This document shows, one piece after another, positions 49,101 to 60,636 of a stretch of 64,000 nucleotides of DNA. The position numbers were made by a program, and so were the translations under genes. Source of the stretch: Impatiens glandulifera (Eukaryota > Streptophyta > Magnoliopsida > Ericales > Balsaminaceae). Each line of letters starts with the position of its first letter. The stretch's first letter is position 1. The stretch is taken from the NCBI RefSeq assembly GCF_907164915.1, contig NC_061863.1:43311382-43375381 (forward strand), read 5' to 3'. Below the pieces are notes generated by a model, which saw only the letters and a list, made by a program, of their open reading frames with translations, was not told the origin of the DNA and searched no databases.

Positions 49101-50462
49101 ATGGCGATGAACGTTCATCGGCGTATACTATTAGTATGTTTTCCGGGTCAAGGACATATAAACCCGACCCTTCAATTCGCTAAACATCTTCACCGACAAG
49201 GTTTAAATATCACTTTCTTAACGGCTTTCTCCGCCCTCAACCGCATGTCTCCACCGTCTCTTCCTCTCCAAGGCCTAGACTTCGTCGGTTTCTCCACCGA
49301 CTTCGACTCCACCGCCGCCGTAAACAAAACCTTCGATTTCAACCATTACATGTCTCAAATCCGCCACCATGGTTCAAAAAAACTATCCCAACTTCTATCC
49401 ACCGCCATTGAAGAACTCCGTCCATTCTCACAAGTAATCTATGCAATTCTCTTACCATGGGCTGCAATCGTAGCCCGTGATTTAAACGTACCGTCAACAC
49501 TTCTCTGGATACAACCGGCTGCTATTTTTAACATTTATTATCATTACTTCAATGGGTATGAAGATGAATTTAAGAGGGTTAGTAGAAGTAGTGGAAGTTC
49601 GGTTCTTTTACCTGGTCTGCCGGAGCTCTGTAAAGATGATCTTCCTTCGTTCACTGTTGCCAATAATGGGTATGGTTTTGTTCTTGAATTTGTTAGAGAG
49701 CATATTCAGTTTCTTGAATCTGAACAAGACCCGTATCCGAAAATTCTGATTAACACCTGTGAGATACTTGAATCAGAGGCTCTGAAAGCAATCACAAGGT
49801 TCAATCTGATACCAATTGGTCCGATGATACTGTCGGATAAATCATTTGGAGGCGATATGTTGATTGAGAATTCTAGAGATTACATGGATTGGCTGGATTC
49901 AAAACCGGAGGGATCGGTTGTGTATGTTTCATTTGGAAGCTACTTACCTCTTTCGATGCAGCAGATTAAGGAAATAGGGAAAGGGTTATTGATTAGTGGG
50001 CGGCCGTTTTTATGGGTGATTCGGGATAATCAAAAAGATGAAAGCTTTATGAGTTGTGACGATGAATTTGAGAAGATGGGGAAGATTGTTGGTTGGTGTT
50101 CACAGATTGAGGTTTTGTCTCATAAGTCTGTGGGTTGTTTTGTAAGTCATTGTGGATGGAATTCTTGTTTGGAGAGTTTGGTTTGTGGAGTTCCGATTGT
50201 GGGGTTTCCACATTGGTCGGATCAGACGACGAATGCGAAGATGATTAAGGATTTGTGGAGAGTTGGGGTGAGAGTTGAGAAAGGTGATGATGATGGGATT
50301 GTGAATGGTGATGAGTTGAAGACATGTATTGAAATGGTGATGAAGGATGGAGAGAATGAGATTAGGAAGAATGCTGATAAGTGGAGAGTGATGATTCAGG
50401 AAGCTGGAAAACATGGAGGATCATCGAGTGTAAACCTTAATGATTTTTTAAACTATGTTTAA
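49101..50462 (+). CDS. UDP-glycosyltransferase, UGT75-like, single exon
   Basis: Family 1 glycosyltransferase, likely transferring glucose from UDP-glucose to a small molecule in the cytosol. The intronless frame has 453 codons, normal for the family. The N-terminus holds the catalytic-His motif GQGHINPTLQ (His19). The PSPG box covers residues 332-375, starting WCSQIEVLSHKSVGCFVSHC and ending PHWSDQ. Trp at box position 22 and Gln at position 44 are the usual sign of UDP-glucose use. The box reads HCGWNSCLES, with Cys where Ser or Thr is more common. Overall motifs look closest to UGT75-type enzymes (ester or hydroxyl glucosylation of hormones, apocarotenoids or phenolics), but the acceptor cannot be predicted. 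The first ATG is used; it sits just after a purine/pyrimidine-balanced leader and gives the standard N-terminal length. Confidence 0.92.
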   Translation: MAMNVHRRILLVCFPGQGHINPTLQFAKHLHRQGLNITFLTAFSALNRMSPPSLPLQGLDFVGFSTDFDSTAAVNKTFDFNHYMSQIRHHGSKKLSQLLSTAIEELRPFSQVIYAILLPWAAIVARDLNVPSTLLWIQPAAIFNIYYHYFNGYEDEFKRVSRSSGSSVLLPGLPELCKDDLPSFTVANNGYGFVLEFVREHIQFLESEQDPYPKILINTCEILESEALKAITRFNLIPIGPMILSDKSFGGDMLIENSRDYMDWLDSKPEGSVVYVSFGSYLPLSMQQIKEIGKGLLISGRPFLWVIRDNQKDESFMSCDDEFEKMGKIVGWCSQIEVLSHKSVGCFVSHCGWNSCLESLVCGVPIVGFPHWSDQTTNAKMIKDLWRVGVRVEKGDDDGIVNGDELKTCIEMVMKDGENEIRKNADKWRVMIQEAGKHGGSSSVNLNDFLNYV

Positions 50463-50614
50463 GAACAAAGATTCAATTGACACTCTCTTTCTCTTTACAC
50501 AAACATAATCTCCTAAATTAAACATAGTTTGATAAGTGAAAGTTGGTGTTGGTTATTTGTTACTCATATTCGCTCTATTAGTACAATCTCATTTTTAGCA
50601 TCAAAGAGATGATT

Positions 50615-50643
50615 TTTCATTTGGAAGCTACTTACCTCTTTCG
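50615..50643 (+). repeat. 29-bp exact copy of UGT coding sequence
   Basis: Bases 50615-50643 are identical to 49927-49955 inside the UGT gene (TTTCATTTGGAAGC...CTCTTTCG). The copy lies about 150 bases after the UGT stop and abuts the start of the Copia relic, as if used as filler at a repair junction. Confidence 0.9.
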
Positions 50644-52330
50644 GGAGCACTAGGGGATCGCATTGGGAAGGTGGACGACATTCTAAAGGTCATGGGCGTG
50701 AGCCGTCCTCTAATAAAAAAGGTGGAAAGGACTTGGTCTAGCTTGGGTCATCTCTTAGCGAGCCTTCTATTAATGAATTCATGGTAGATATTATTCAAAT
50801 GGGCAAGGACCCAAAATGCTCAAAATGTAATAGTCATGGACACATATTTGATAATTGTCGCTCTCACAAGCAATGTCATCTCTGTAATCAGATTGACAAC
50901 CTTGTCCTAACTTGTCGACGCAGATTCGACCATAATTTTTTATCCGCCACTCTTTCAGCATTCATGGCATTTTCGTCTGACATATCGATAGACCAATTTG
51001 GTATCCAAACTCTGGTACTGTTAATTTAGAAAACTTACAAATTCCCCCTCTTTATTAATGTATAATTAACAAATTGTTGTGGGTAATGGTACGTCTTTAC
51101 CAATATCTAATAGTTTGATTCAGCAGTGACGAAAGGTTATCATCTTCTATTCGTTGGATTCCGTCTGCTTAACGAAATGCTCTTTCTAGGTCTTTCGAGA
51201 AGGGACGCCATATAGTTCAGAAAAGGCTTAGCAACATAGAACTGACTGATGAATCATCTAATTCCATAGGAAAGGACGTGTAACCTAAGGGGAATGACGT
51301 GATAGCAGTCTTCTTTCTTTCAAGAAAAGGCTATTGAATTTCACTATTTCGAATTTATCTAAATTCTTAGAACTACAAAATATTTTGCATGTACCTAAAA
51401 TTGTCAAAATTTATTAAGTGTTGCACGTTTTACCGTTGATAATAATGTTTTTTAAGTTTCATCTTTAATATTGGACGACTAAAGATTGTACTACGAAAAT
51501 GAAAGTTTTTGGGGCATGCTTATGAATGGTTTGTACCACCTATCCCCACCAAAACAAGCAAAATAAAATCTCCATCTTCAACATTAACATGACATAATAG
51601 GTTAGGGCATTCTTTGGCCACCACCACTTCTTGTATAATTTGCCAATTTGATTACCTGTTGGGCAATAAAACTCTTCCGTTTTGTGAGGCACGTCTCCTT
51701 GAAAAATTACACAAACAACCTTTTAATAAATTTATGTCACAAACTTTTGATAGAGTTAATTCATGTCGATATTTGAGGACCGGCACATAGGTATCGTTAT
51801 TATGTGCAGTTTGTTTTGACTTTAGCATGTATATTTGGTTATATCCTATTAAAGAAAATCATATGTTTTTCTCACATTACCAAGGCAAAGTATTGGTCGA
51901 ATATTAGTTTAACAAGAAAATCAAACAAATTCAAACTAATTGAGGATTTGAATTTTACGGTACTCAATTCAACATGACTATCATGTCCAAATATAAATGA
52001 ACAAAAAGTGTTTCTAAATGAAAATCTGACATATTACAAGCCTTATTTGATAATGCTTATATGCCGCAAGAATATTGAGATGATGGTTTTCTTACTGCAA
52101 CATATCTTATTAATCGACTTCCTATGTAAGTTCTGAATCATCGATCCCGTGTGAGTTTTTATTTATGCACTCACCTAATTATACTACTTTAAGGATTTTT
52201 AAAGTGGTTGTATCTCTTCATGTTAGGTTTTTTCATCCTAATTTGAGAGACTCAACTTGTTATGAACTTTATTTAGGCTCACATAATATATTGTGAAGTG
52301 ACATTATATTTCATCTAGGTTTTAGTTTTT
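50644..52330 (+). mobile_element. Ty1/Copia retrotransposon relic (gag zinc knuckle to integrase)
   Basis: A decayed Copia polyprotein in the correct domain order. The gag basic stretch and CCHC knuckle (CSKCNSHGHIFDNC) are at 50815-50870. Protease-linker remains (NKLLWVMVRLYQYL in shifted frame; VGNGTSLPIS) lie near 51075. The pre-integrase region is near 51470-51540. The integrase motif CEARLLEKLHKQPF is near 51690. The later integrase stretch FLTATYLINRLPM and NYTTLRVF-like remnants run to about 52330. There are many stops and frameshifts. Reverse transcriptase is absent and no LTRs were found. Confidence 0.8.
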
Positions 52331-52793
52331 GTGAGCAACGAGAGATAACATAACAAAACATACTTCTAGTTAAATCAATTTTTAATAATATATATCTATA
52401 TAAACTTTTCATAATTTGTATGTTTAAATGAAATGGTAGTACAAATAAATACGTCTAATTTAAATTTCTTCATAATATTAATTATGATTAGCATATTGAG
52501 GACCAAAAGTTGGGATGCTTTATAAAAAATTTTGTAGTCCTAAAAACTAAAATAATTATATTAATTATTAACTTAATATATATATATATATATATATGAA
52601 ATTAAATATATAATTGTAATAACTATTGTAGAAAGAAATATGAATTTAAATATCTAAAAATGAAAATAAATTTGTTTAGAGAGGGACAAAAATTAGATTT
52701 TAAAAAAAAAGAATGTGACTTTTAGGTAATTAAGAAAGTAAAATTGGGGTTAATATAAATTTGGGCCATTTGGAATTGGAAGGTGGCCTATTG
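52331..52793. other. AT-rich spacer
   Basis: Nothing recognised. A (TA)n run lies near 52574-52598. Confidence 0.4.
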
Positions 52794-52848
52794 TCACGAT
52801 CTAAAAGTAGATCCGTGTGGCACTAAGTTAGATCGAAGAGATTCTAAC

Positions 52849-55294
52849 TTAGTAAGCCTTTTTGAAACAAGAAAACTTCCCCACTTGGGTCTTCTTGAAC
52901 CGGTATTCTTCAATCTTCTTCCTGAATTGCCATAAATAGTCTTCTTTTTCCCAGCTACTCTCGGCATCGGGAAGGTCTTTCCATCGTACAAAGTATTCGA
53001 CGTAAGGGGGAACACCCCTTCTTCTAATTTCTCTATGCGATATAATTTCTGTGATATCCTTGTCGAAGGATGTCGTGACGGCCGTTGTTGCTCGATTGGA
53101 TTGTCCCCTCTCTACATTCTCCGTATCCTCGTGAAATGGTTTAAGTTTACTTACGTGAAATACCGGATGGATCTTTAGTTTGGGCGACAACTCCAATCGA
53201 TATGCCACATTTCCCACGCGTGTCTCGATTGTGAATGGTCCTTCGTATCTGCGTACAAGCCCCCTTGTGCGTAGATCGTAGAGACTTGAATTGTTGTGGA
53301 AGTAACTTCATCATTACTTTGTCCCCCACCTTGAATTCGACTGCCCGCCTATTTTGTTCTGCCCACTTCTTCATTTTCTTGGAGGCCTTATCTAAGGACG
53401 CTCGAGCAAGATCTGCCTCTTCTCCTAAGGATTTGACAAATGTATAGGCGGACGGGCTTTGACCTGCATAAACGGTCGCCAAAATTTGCGGAGTCGCTGG
53501 TTGTCTCCCTGTCGCTAGTTCAAACGGACTGCGCCCAGTTGATTCACTCTTTTGCAAATTATATGAGAACTGTGCCGTATCCAGAAGTCTGCTCCAGTCC
53601 TTTTGGTTGGCGCTTACGTAGTGTCTCAGATATAATTATAACAAGGCATTGACCCTTTCTGTCTGTCCATCGGTTTGTGGGTGGAAGCTGGTTGAGAATG
53701 CTAAGTTGGTGCCCATCAACTTGAACAACTCCGACCAAAATTTCCCAGTGAAGCGAGGATCTCTATCGCTGACGATCGTCTTTGGTACTCCCCAATGCTT
53801 CACAATGTGTTTCAAGAACAACTTGGCTGTATCGACAGGCGTGACGTCGGATGGTGCCGGAATAAAGGTTCCATACTTAGAAAAGCGATCAACCACCACT
53901 ATGATTGACCCGTACCCATCGGACTTGGGTAGTGTTATGATATAATCCATCGAGATGCTTTCGAATGGATGTTCCAGTACTGGTAATGGTTGGAGCAAAC
54001 CGCCTGGTTGACGTTGTTCGATCTTGTCTTGTTGGAAAATAAGACAAGTCCGTACATAAGCTTCCACGTCATCCCGCATTTTGGGCCAATAATACGATTC
54101 CTCCATCAGCGCCATGGTGCGATGCATTCCTGGGTGACCCGCCCATTTTGAATCATGACTTTCCTTCAAGACGTCGTGACGCAAACTTCCCCACTTGGGT
54201 ACGAACACACGGTTTCCTTTAGTTATGAGTAATCCGTCGTCGACCCAAAATCTTCGAGTCTTGCCGTTTTGAGCAAATTCCATGAGTTTCAATGCATTGT
54301 GGTCTTTCTCTAGGCCCTCCCGTATGCGTTCCCTTATGTTGGTCTCCGGTTGACTAATGACGGCCAACTCCGCCTTGCGGCTTAAAGTGTCAGCTACACG
54401 ATTGGTAACTCCCAGCTTGTACTCCAATGTGAAATCGAACTCGGCTAGGAATTCTTGCCACCTAGCTTGCTTGGGAGTTAGTTTCTTTTGCGTTTGGAAG
54501 TAATTAGTGGCTACGTTGTCGGTCCGTACCATGAATCTGCTTCCAAGCAAATAGTGTCTCCATGTACGTAAGCAATGTACAACTACCGTCATCTCTTTCT
54601 CATGGACCGTGTATCGCCGCTCCGTATCGTTTAACTTCCGGCTTTCATATGCAATAGGATGTCCCTCTTGCATTAACACACCTCCAATGGCAAAGTCAGA
54701 TGTATCGGTATGTACCTCGTACTCTTTGGTATGGTCCGGTAGTGCTAACACCGGTTGTTTGGTGACTTTGGCCTTGAGTCCCTCGAAGGCTTCCAAACAC
54801 TTTTCATCCCACCTCCATGATCGGTCTTTCTTCAAAAGGTCCGTCAAGGGAGCAGCTATTTTTGAGTATCCTGTGATGAACTTGCGGTAGTAATTCACTA
54901 AACCAAGGAATGAACGAAGTTGAGGTACGGTTTTAGGCGCTTCCCATTCTTGAATGGCTTTGACCTTGACCTCATCCATCATAATGCACCCTGACTTCAC
55001 TCGATGGCCAAGAAACATCACTTGATCTTGGGCAAACGAGCATTTCTCCCATTTGGCGTATAACTCATTCTCTCGCAAGGCTTGGAGAACCAATCTCAAA
55101 TGCTCCACATGTTCATGCAAGGTGGATGAGTATACGACAATATCGTCAAGGTAAACTACCACAAACTTATCTAAGTAGGGGTGGAAGACCTTGTTCATAA
55201 GGGTGCAGAATGTGGCTGGTGCATTCGTAAGACCAAAAGGCATGACAAGGAATTCATAAGATCCATACCTCGTAACCATGGTGGTCTTCGTCTC
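52849..55294 (-). pseudogene. Gypsy RT C-terminus, RNase H, integrase and chromodomain
   Basis: A 547-codon frame (55279-53636) covers the RT active site YLDDIVVYS, RNase H (HTDTSDFAIGGVL) and integrase with the catalytic residues in MDYI, VSDRDPRFTGKFW and FHPQTDGQTERVNALL. In the integrase zinc finger the usual CxxC reads CLIF, so the last ligand is lost. The frame ends in a stop (TAA at 53636) where the family continues. It reopens in the same frame at 53557, then shifts near 53262. The last frame (53217-52849) holds the chromodomain, with REIRRRGVPPYVEYFVRWKD and SSWEKE. Chromodomains direct insertion toward heterochromatin. Confidence 0.9.
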
Positions 55295-55299
55295 ATCCT

Positions 55300-56641
55300 G
55301 ATAGAAAAATTAAGTAAGTTAATTTTCTTAAAACCGGCCACACATTACAATTTTTGAATATTTATTCTAAATAATCAAAAAGGGAGAAATTGATAGAAAA
55401 ATTAAGTAGATTAATTTTTGAACCGGCCAAACAAACTAAACAGAGATTAATCTTCATGTGCAGGTACTTAACAAACCGGAACCGGTTGAGGCATCAAAAA
55501 CCGGTTGCTACTACTTCAAAGAAACCGGCTTCAAGTGATCAAGTTAAAAGATCACAGGAACCGGCTTCACCTTCTCAAAGCAACCGGTTAACGAAGAACA
55601 AAAGATTACACTCCAACCGGATCATAATGCACAAGACACAGAAACCGGAAAGTACAGATCAAAAGTCAGAAGATTCAAATCTCAAGAGTGACGTACCATG
55701 ACGGAAGAAACGTGTCTCGAAAGAATAAAAGAAGATCAGATCCGATCAAGAAGCATGCGAGGAAAGCAATGATGCTTTGTTGATCCGATGCTGACAACCG
55801 GAGGCGGATGTTAAACACGTGTATCAATCTGAAAAACCGCCTATGTCATCATATGCTCAGAGTCACCTGCATGAATGCCAGGTGTTGAGGAAGCTGAAGC
55901 GTGCAAGCAACCTTTCTGCAAACAGGCGTGATGACGATCAACCAATCCGCAAGAGAGAGAAGAAAGTAGCCGTTAGCTACTTTCAGCTATAAAAGGAAGA
56001 CGGATCGTCTTCATTAAATGCCAGTTCTGCAAGTGACGGATTACGAAAACAAATCATAAAAGCATTAAATTCTAGAGAGATAAAGTCTTATATTCTAAAA
56101 CCGGTTTGCCTAAAACCGGAAGTCATTTGTGTGTTGTTGCGTTGAGTTGTTGTATTACATCAAAGTGTGAGTTTTGGTGTAACCGGCGAGTAGCGAAGTT
56201 GGGCTCGACCGAAAGTGTAATTGTAACTCTGAAGAGTTAGTGGAGATCCTTCTCATAACCTGAGAAGAAGGGGTGACGTAGGAGGGTTTGCTCCGAACAT
56301 CCATAAACAAAATTCCTTGTCTCGTGTTCTTTCATTCGCTTTCATTTTCCGCTTTCTTAACGAAAACCGCAAACTAATCATATTCCTAAAACCGGCCACT
56401 CACCTCCACTAACCGCCTCCTTCTTAAACATCATCTAAAGTCGCAAACGTTGCTTCAACCTGAAACCGACATTTCCGCCCTTGAACCCGGTTCAAGAGTC
56501 TGTGACAGGTTGTGCAGTGCTGAGAACGGTTATAGTCTTTAACCGGACTATCACCAAAAGAGTTGTGTGTGTTGTAAGCGGCCACCCTTATCGAAACCGG
56601 AAAAACACCCCGGTCCTCCAAGGGCGTCCCCGATCCTAACA
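55300..56641. mobile_element. Collapsed LTR retrotransposon inside the Gypsy RT
   Basis: Starts TGATAGAAAAATTAAG, ends CTAACA, and is flanked by the 5-bp duplication CATCC (55295-55299 and 56642-56646). At 55390 the start sequence TGATAGAAAAATTAAGTAG recurs, immediately after AAAAAGGGAGAAAT, which looks like a polypurine tract. The simplest reading is a truncated 5' LTR of about 45 bp, a scrap of interior with the tract, and one full LTR of about 1,250 bp (55390-56641). The LTR has a TATAAAAGG box near 55988 and many ACCGGTT motifs. It is non-coding. Confidence 0.85.
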
Positions 56642-57744
56642 CATCCCCTTTTGCAATCCTCACTTGCCAATATCCGGACCGTAAATCGATCTTTGAAAAC
56701 CACTTGGCTCCTCCAAGTTGATCGAACAACTCGCCAACAATCGGGATCGGATACTTGTTTCGAACGGTCAACTTGTTCAACGCCCGGTAATCTACACACA
56801 TCCTCAATGACCCATCGTGCTTCTTTTGGGAATAACACTGGAGCACCGTAGGGCGATTTGGATGGTTGGATCATTCCCGCATCAAGTAACTCTTTCAATT
56901 GTTTTTGCAACTCCTTTAGCTCGTGAGGTGCCATTCTATAAGGCGTTCGAGATGGTGGCAATGCGTCTGTCACTAACTCGATTTTATGGTCCACGTCCCT
57001 TTTTGGCGGTAATTTCCTTGGGAGTTCGTTAGGCATCGTGTCTTTGAACTCCTCCGACACTTCTTGGACTTCTTTGGGCACTTCTACTCCCACTTTAGAA
57101 TCGTCCTCATCTTCCATCACAGCGAAAGCGACAAAAGTCTCTTCACCTCGCTGGAGGCCTCGGTTAAATTGTATAGCCGATAACATTCTCATTTCGTCTA
57201 GTTCCCTTCTAACCGGTATGGCACTAGTTCTCTCGTGATCCAAGATGACCAACGAATCAGAATAGGGAATTATGCACGCACGTACCTGATCGAACCATCG
57301 TAGTCCTAGTACTACGTCGTAATCGTCAATGGGGATTACTGAAAAGGAAACCTTTCAGCTCCAGTCTCCGATTTGGATTTTCACTTCCTTAGCTTCACCG
57401 GTCACCGGCTTGGCTTTCGTGTTCACGGACTTGATGGTCCCCCTTGATTGGCTGATGTGGAGGCCAAGCGCCTTAGCCACTCCTTCACGCATGAAGTTGT
57501 GGGTTGCCCCAGTGTCGACAAGGGCTTTCACACGCTTTCCTTCGATCACTGCCTCAACAAACATTGAGCCCCTCTTCGTTCCTTTAACTGGCTCAACAAC
57601 GCTAGCCTTAACAACATTGAGAAACCTTAAAGATCCCAGTTGGGCCCCTTCTTCCTCATCGGAAGAGTCGGCTCCTTGAACTGCCGCAACTTTCTTCCCT
57701 TTAAAAGGACACATGAGCTTGAGGTGATTGGTGGCACCACAAAT
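56642..57744 (-). pseudogene. Gypsy zinc-knuckle end, protease and N-terminal RT
   Basis: Starting at 57744 the minus strand finishes the CCHC knuckle (CGATNHLKLMC) and runs into a retropepsin with the active-site motif DTGATHNF (near 57520). A stop interrupts the frame at about 57353 (after IQIGDWS). The frame resumes with VIPIDDYDVVLGLRWF. The reverse transcriptase N-terminus shows [31 protein letters not shown] and [18 protein letters not shown], where the inner insertion begins. Confidence 0.88.
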
Positions 57745-58517
57745 TGTTGGAATTAAGCTAATTCCATTAATGAATGGAAATAAAATTGTAAATAAATAAA
57801 ATCAAATAAAATTCACACAAATTCAAACGTGAATTAACGGTGAATTTAATCCAAATTATAATTAAATATTAATTGTCTAATTAATATTTAATGCCTAATT
57901 AGAAAATTAAAGCATAATGTTAGGATAAACATTTAGCTTTAATTGGCCTATTGGCTAACGTATGGACTCTTCAATTAGCTAGCATTAACATTGAATGTCT
58001 AACATTGCATTTCTTCAAATCAACGTATAGGCTGATTAACAAATGAATGAGCAATATTTATTGCTAATAAACGTTTGGATGGTTTTATTTACAGGTTTAA
58101 TTCTCAGCAATATATACCCATTCATTATTCATTTTACAAATACTTCATCCTTCATTTTTCTCACTTTAGAATTCCAATAGCCCTCTTCTTATTTTTTGAG
58201 TGTTCTTCGAGTTCTTCGCTCGATATTTTCCGTTGAAACCCGGTGATAGTTCAGGTACTTTATCAAGCTCGTTGTGTAGTGATTCCGGTGCTGAATCACT
58301 ACTAGATTCGTTGTACCCTGGGAGACAGTCATCTGTGATAAGCTCTAGTACACGGGGAGACAGTGGAACTGTTTTAAGGGAAATGTGTCTAACACATGCC
58401 TCGAATCAACCATCAAATATGGTGATATTGTTCTTCGTATATCTTATTTTATTTTTATTTATTTGTAACATCGTATGTATATATATTTTTCTGTTATTCA
58501 AGACAAGATATCTAACA
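57745..58517 (+). repeat. Left LTR of the Copia-derived element
   Basis: 773 bp, TG...CA ends. It contains a frame with MFFEFFARYFPLKPGDSSGT that also occurs in the right LTR, but it is not recognised as a protein and is probably chance. It is cut from the Gypsy sequence by the CAAAT duplication. Confidence 0.93.
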
Positions 58518-59269
58518 ATCTTAAAACAAGTTCTTTGTGCTAAGCTATTTAAGAGCTTGCACCATCGAATATATTTTTTTTGTCTTTGATGTTTCAGAAA
58601 TACGAGTCGCGGTGTTGCGGAAGAGATGATGTTCATTTCGAAAAAATGAAAAAGATTCATCTTAAGGAATCAACAAATAAAGATAAGTCTTTATTGCATA
58701 TTAATATGTTTGATTATTAACACATATGTTCTTATGCTGTTAAAGCTTAGTTTTATAAGCTAATATATTTTGATATGAAAATTTTCTCAAGAAACATTAA
58801 TTTGTATATTCATTATACAAATGTTATATAGAAAATAAATTAGAACACAATAATTTAATTTGTTCTAGTCTTATTTAAAGATTTGTTTGGTTATTAAAAT
58901 TATTAATAATAATGAATGAAAATAATAAAGTAACTAATATGTTAGCTTTCAAGTTTTATAAAATTTATGGTGTTAAAATTAATTATAATTGAAACATATG
59001 GTTTCAGTTTTAAAATAATTAATTATAATATATACCTTCTTTTTAATTAAACAATATAATTATTAAGAACATGGTAGGATGATTTAATAAATAAAGAGAG
59101 ATGATATCTTTATTTATACATTGTTTTATATATTACATTTTATTATGCTAATAAGTTATCGTTTTAAATGTGTATATATTTATTGGTTGACAGAGTCTAG
59201 TCAAATATGAAGTATAAGTTGTTTCTAGAAAGAAGACAAAAGGTCATAAAAGCGATACACCAATGAAAT

Positions 59270-59345
59270 GACGCATTGGTGCAGTGCTCAAAGTTTAGAC
59301 GCAATGGTACGTAACGGAAGGGAGGTCCCCTGTTCAAATCCAACT
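59270..59345 (+). other. tRNA-like sequence in the Copia interior
   Basis: TGGTGCAGTGCTC resembles a tRNA A box, and TGTTCAAATCC about 45 bases later matches the B box consensus GGTTCRANNCC at all but one position. The arms in between cannot be folded convincingly by eye, so a working tRNA is unlikely. It could be a remnant of a tRNA or SINE. Confidence 0.35.
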
Positions 59346-59705
59346 GATAAGATGATTTCTTTTGTAGAAATCAGACGTGATAAAATTACACTAGTCATTT
59401 ATGGTGGAACCATTCAAATTTCTTGTATAGAAATTATTAGATGAATGGAGCCAATGATTTCTTTCATAGAAATCTAATGTGTTATAAAATAACAATAGTC
59501 ATTTATGTTGAAACCATTTCAATTTCTTGTATAGAAATTATGAGTTGAATGTGTAGTGAATGATTTCTTGGTAGAAATCAGACTCGTTAAAATGACTCTA
59601 TCCATTAATGTTGGAGATGAATGAGGTAGTTAATGATTTTTTTATAGAAATCAGACTTTAGTCATTGATGTGAAAATCATTATAATTTCTTGTGTAAAAA
59701 TTATT
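59345..59705. repeat. Array 1: about 105-bp repeats, each with two small palindromes
   Basis: Seven palindromes of the form RATTTCT-N4/5-AGAAATY start at 59354, 59417, 59456, 59521, 59562, 59635 and 59684. Spacing alternates roughly 63, 39, 65, 41, 73, 49, so the repeat unit carries two of them. Five have a perfect 7-bp stem; the last two are imperfect. The sequence between palindromes is also conserved (for example CAGTCATTTATGTTGAAACC variants). Confidence 0.85.
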
Positions 59706-60636
59706 AAATGAAATGAAATGGGGCACTATAGAAATTATGGTGATTCATAATGGCAGAAAATGAAGGTCATATGTATAATGAGATTAAATAAGTTATTTGT
59801 TTTAGAACTTATTCTAAGCATTCATTTAAAGAGACATGACTATGTTAGTCGAAATTGTCTTCGCAAAAATTGTCTCGGTGAGAACAATCTACTCAGATTT
59901 ATTTTGAGCATGCATAGTCGTTTCACGCCGATTATTGTTCAAAACATGGCAATGTAAGTGCTTCGATTAATATATGAAATATATTTGATTATGTGCTAAT
60001 TGATTATTAATATAAATCATGCATATTAGCTAATAATATGATGATTCATGTTATTCATAATAAGTATGATTATCTAGAAACTTATATATATATATATATA
60101 TAAATTAAGATTTATTTTCTATCTATTTTTATTTTAATAGATAATTTTGAAATTTGTCACAAATCATGTGTTCTTTGATTGACAAAGAATTGTTATAGAA
60201 TGTTAAAGGTCATCTAATTAATTAAGAAACGAATAATTGATGACATGAATATTTATTTTTATAATTAGTTAGTTTTATATTCGATTAAATATAAATGATC
60301 AACATTCTAATTAAGTGTAATAATTAATATTCTAATTAATTATTATGTATTTTTTAAACGGTATTTTTAATGATAAATGAAGTTGTATATATATTTGTTT
60401 AAGAATATATATGACATGGTGACTAAAATGAAAGAACAATATATAATATCATATATATAGATATATTAATTTTGGTTTAATATAATATATTTGATAATTT
60501 TGAAATCAAATAATTACAAGCAAAGTATTGTTTGATTTGAGAATAATGTGGCAAACGTGTCAATATTACGGGATGCAAACGTGCAACCGAAAATAAATGT
60601 TTAAGCGACTTCGGTCAAAGATGCTTGAAACATTAT

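Noticed and set aside
58200..58589. Open frame starting MFFEFFARYFPLKPGDSS, present twice in the window
   Set aside because: It lies in both LTRs of the same element, so its repetition is explained by LTR identity. No known domain.
59270..59345. Intact tRNA gene
   Set aside because: A and B box-like motifs exist but no acceptor stem or anticodon arm pairs by eye; listed only as tRNA-like.
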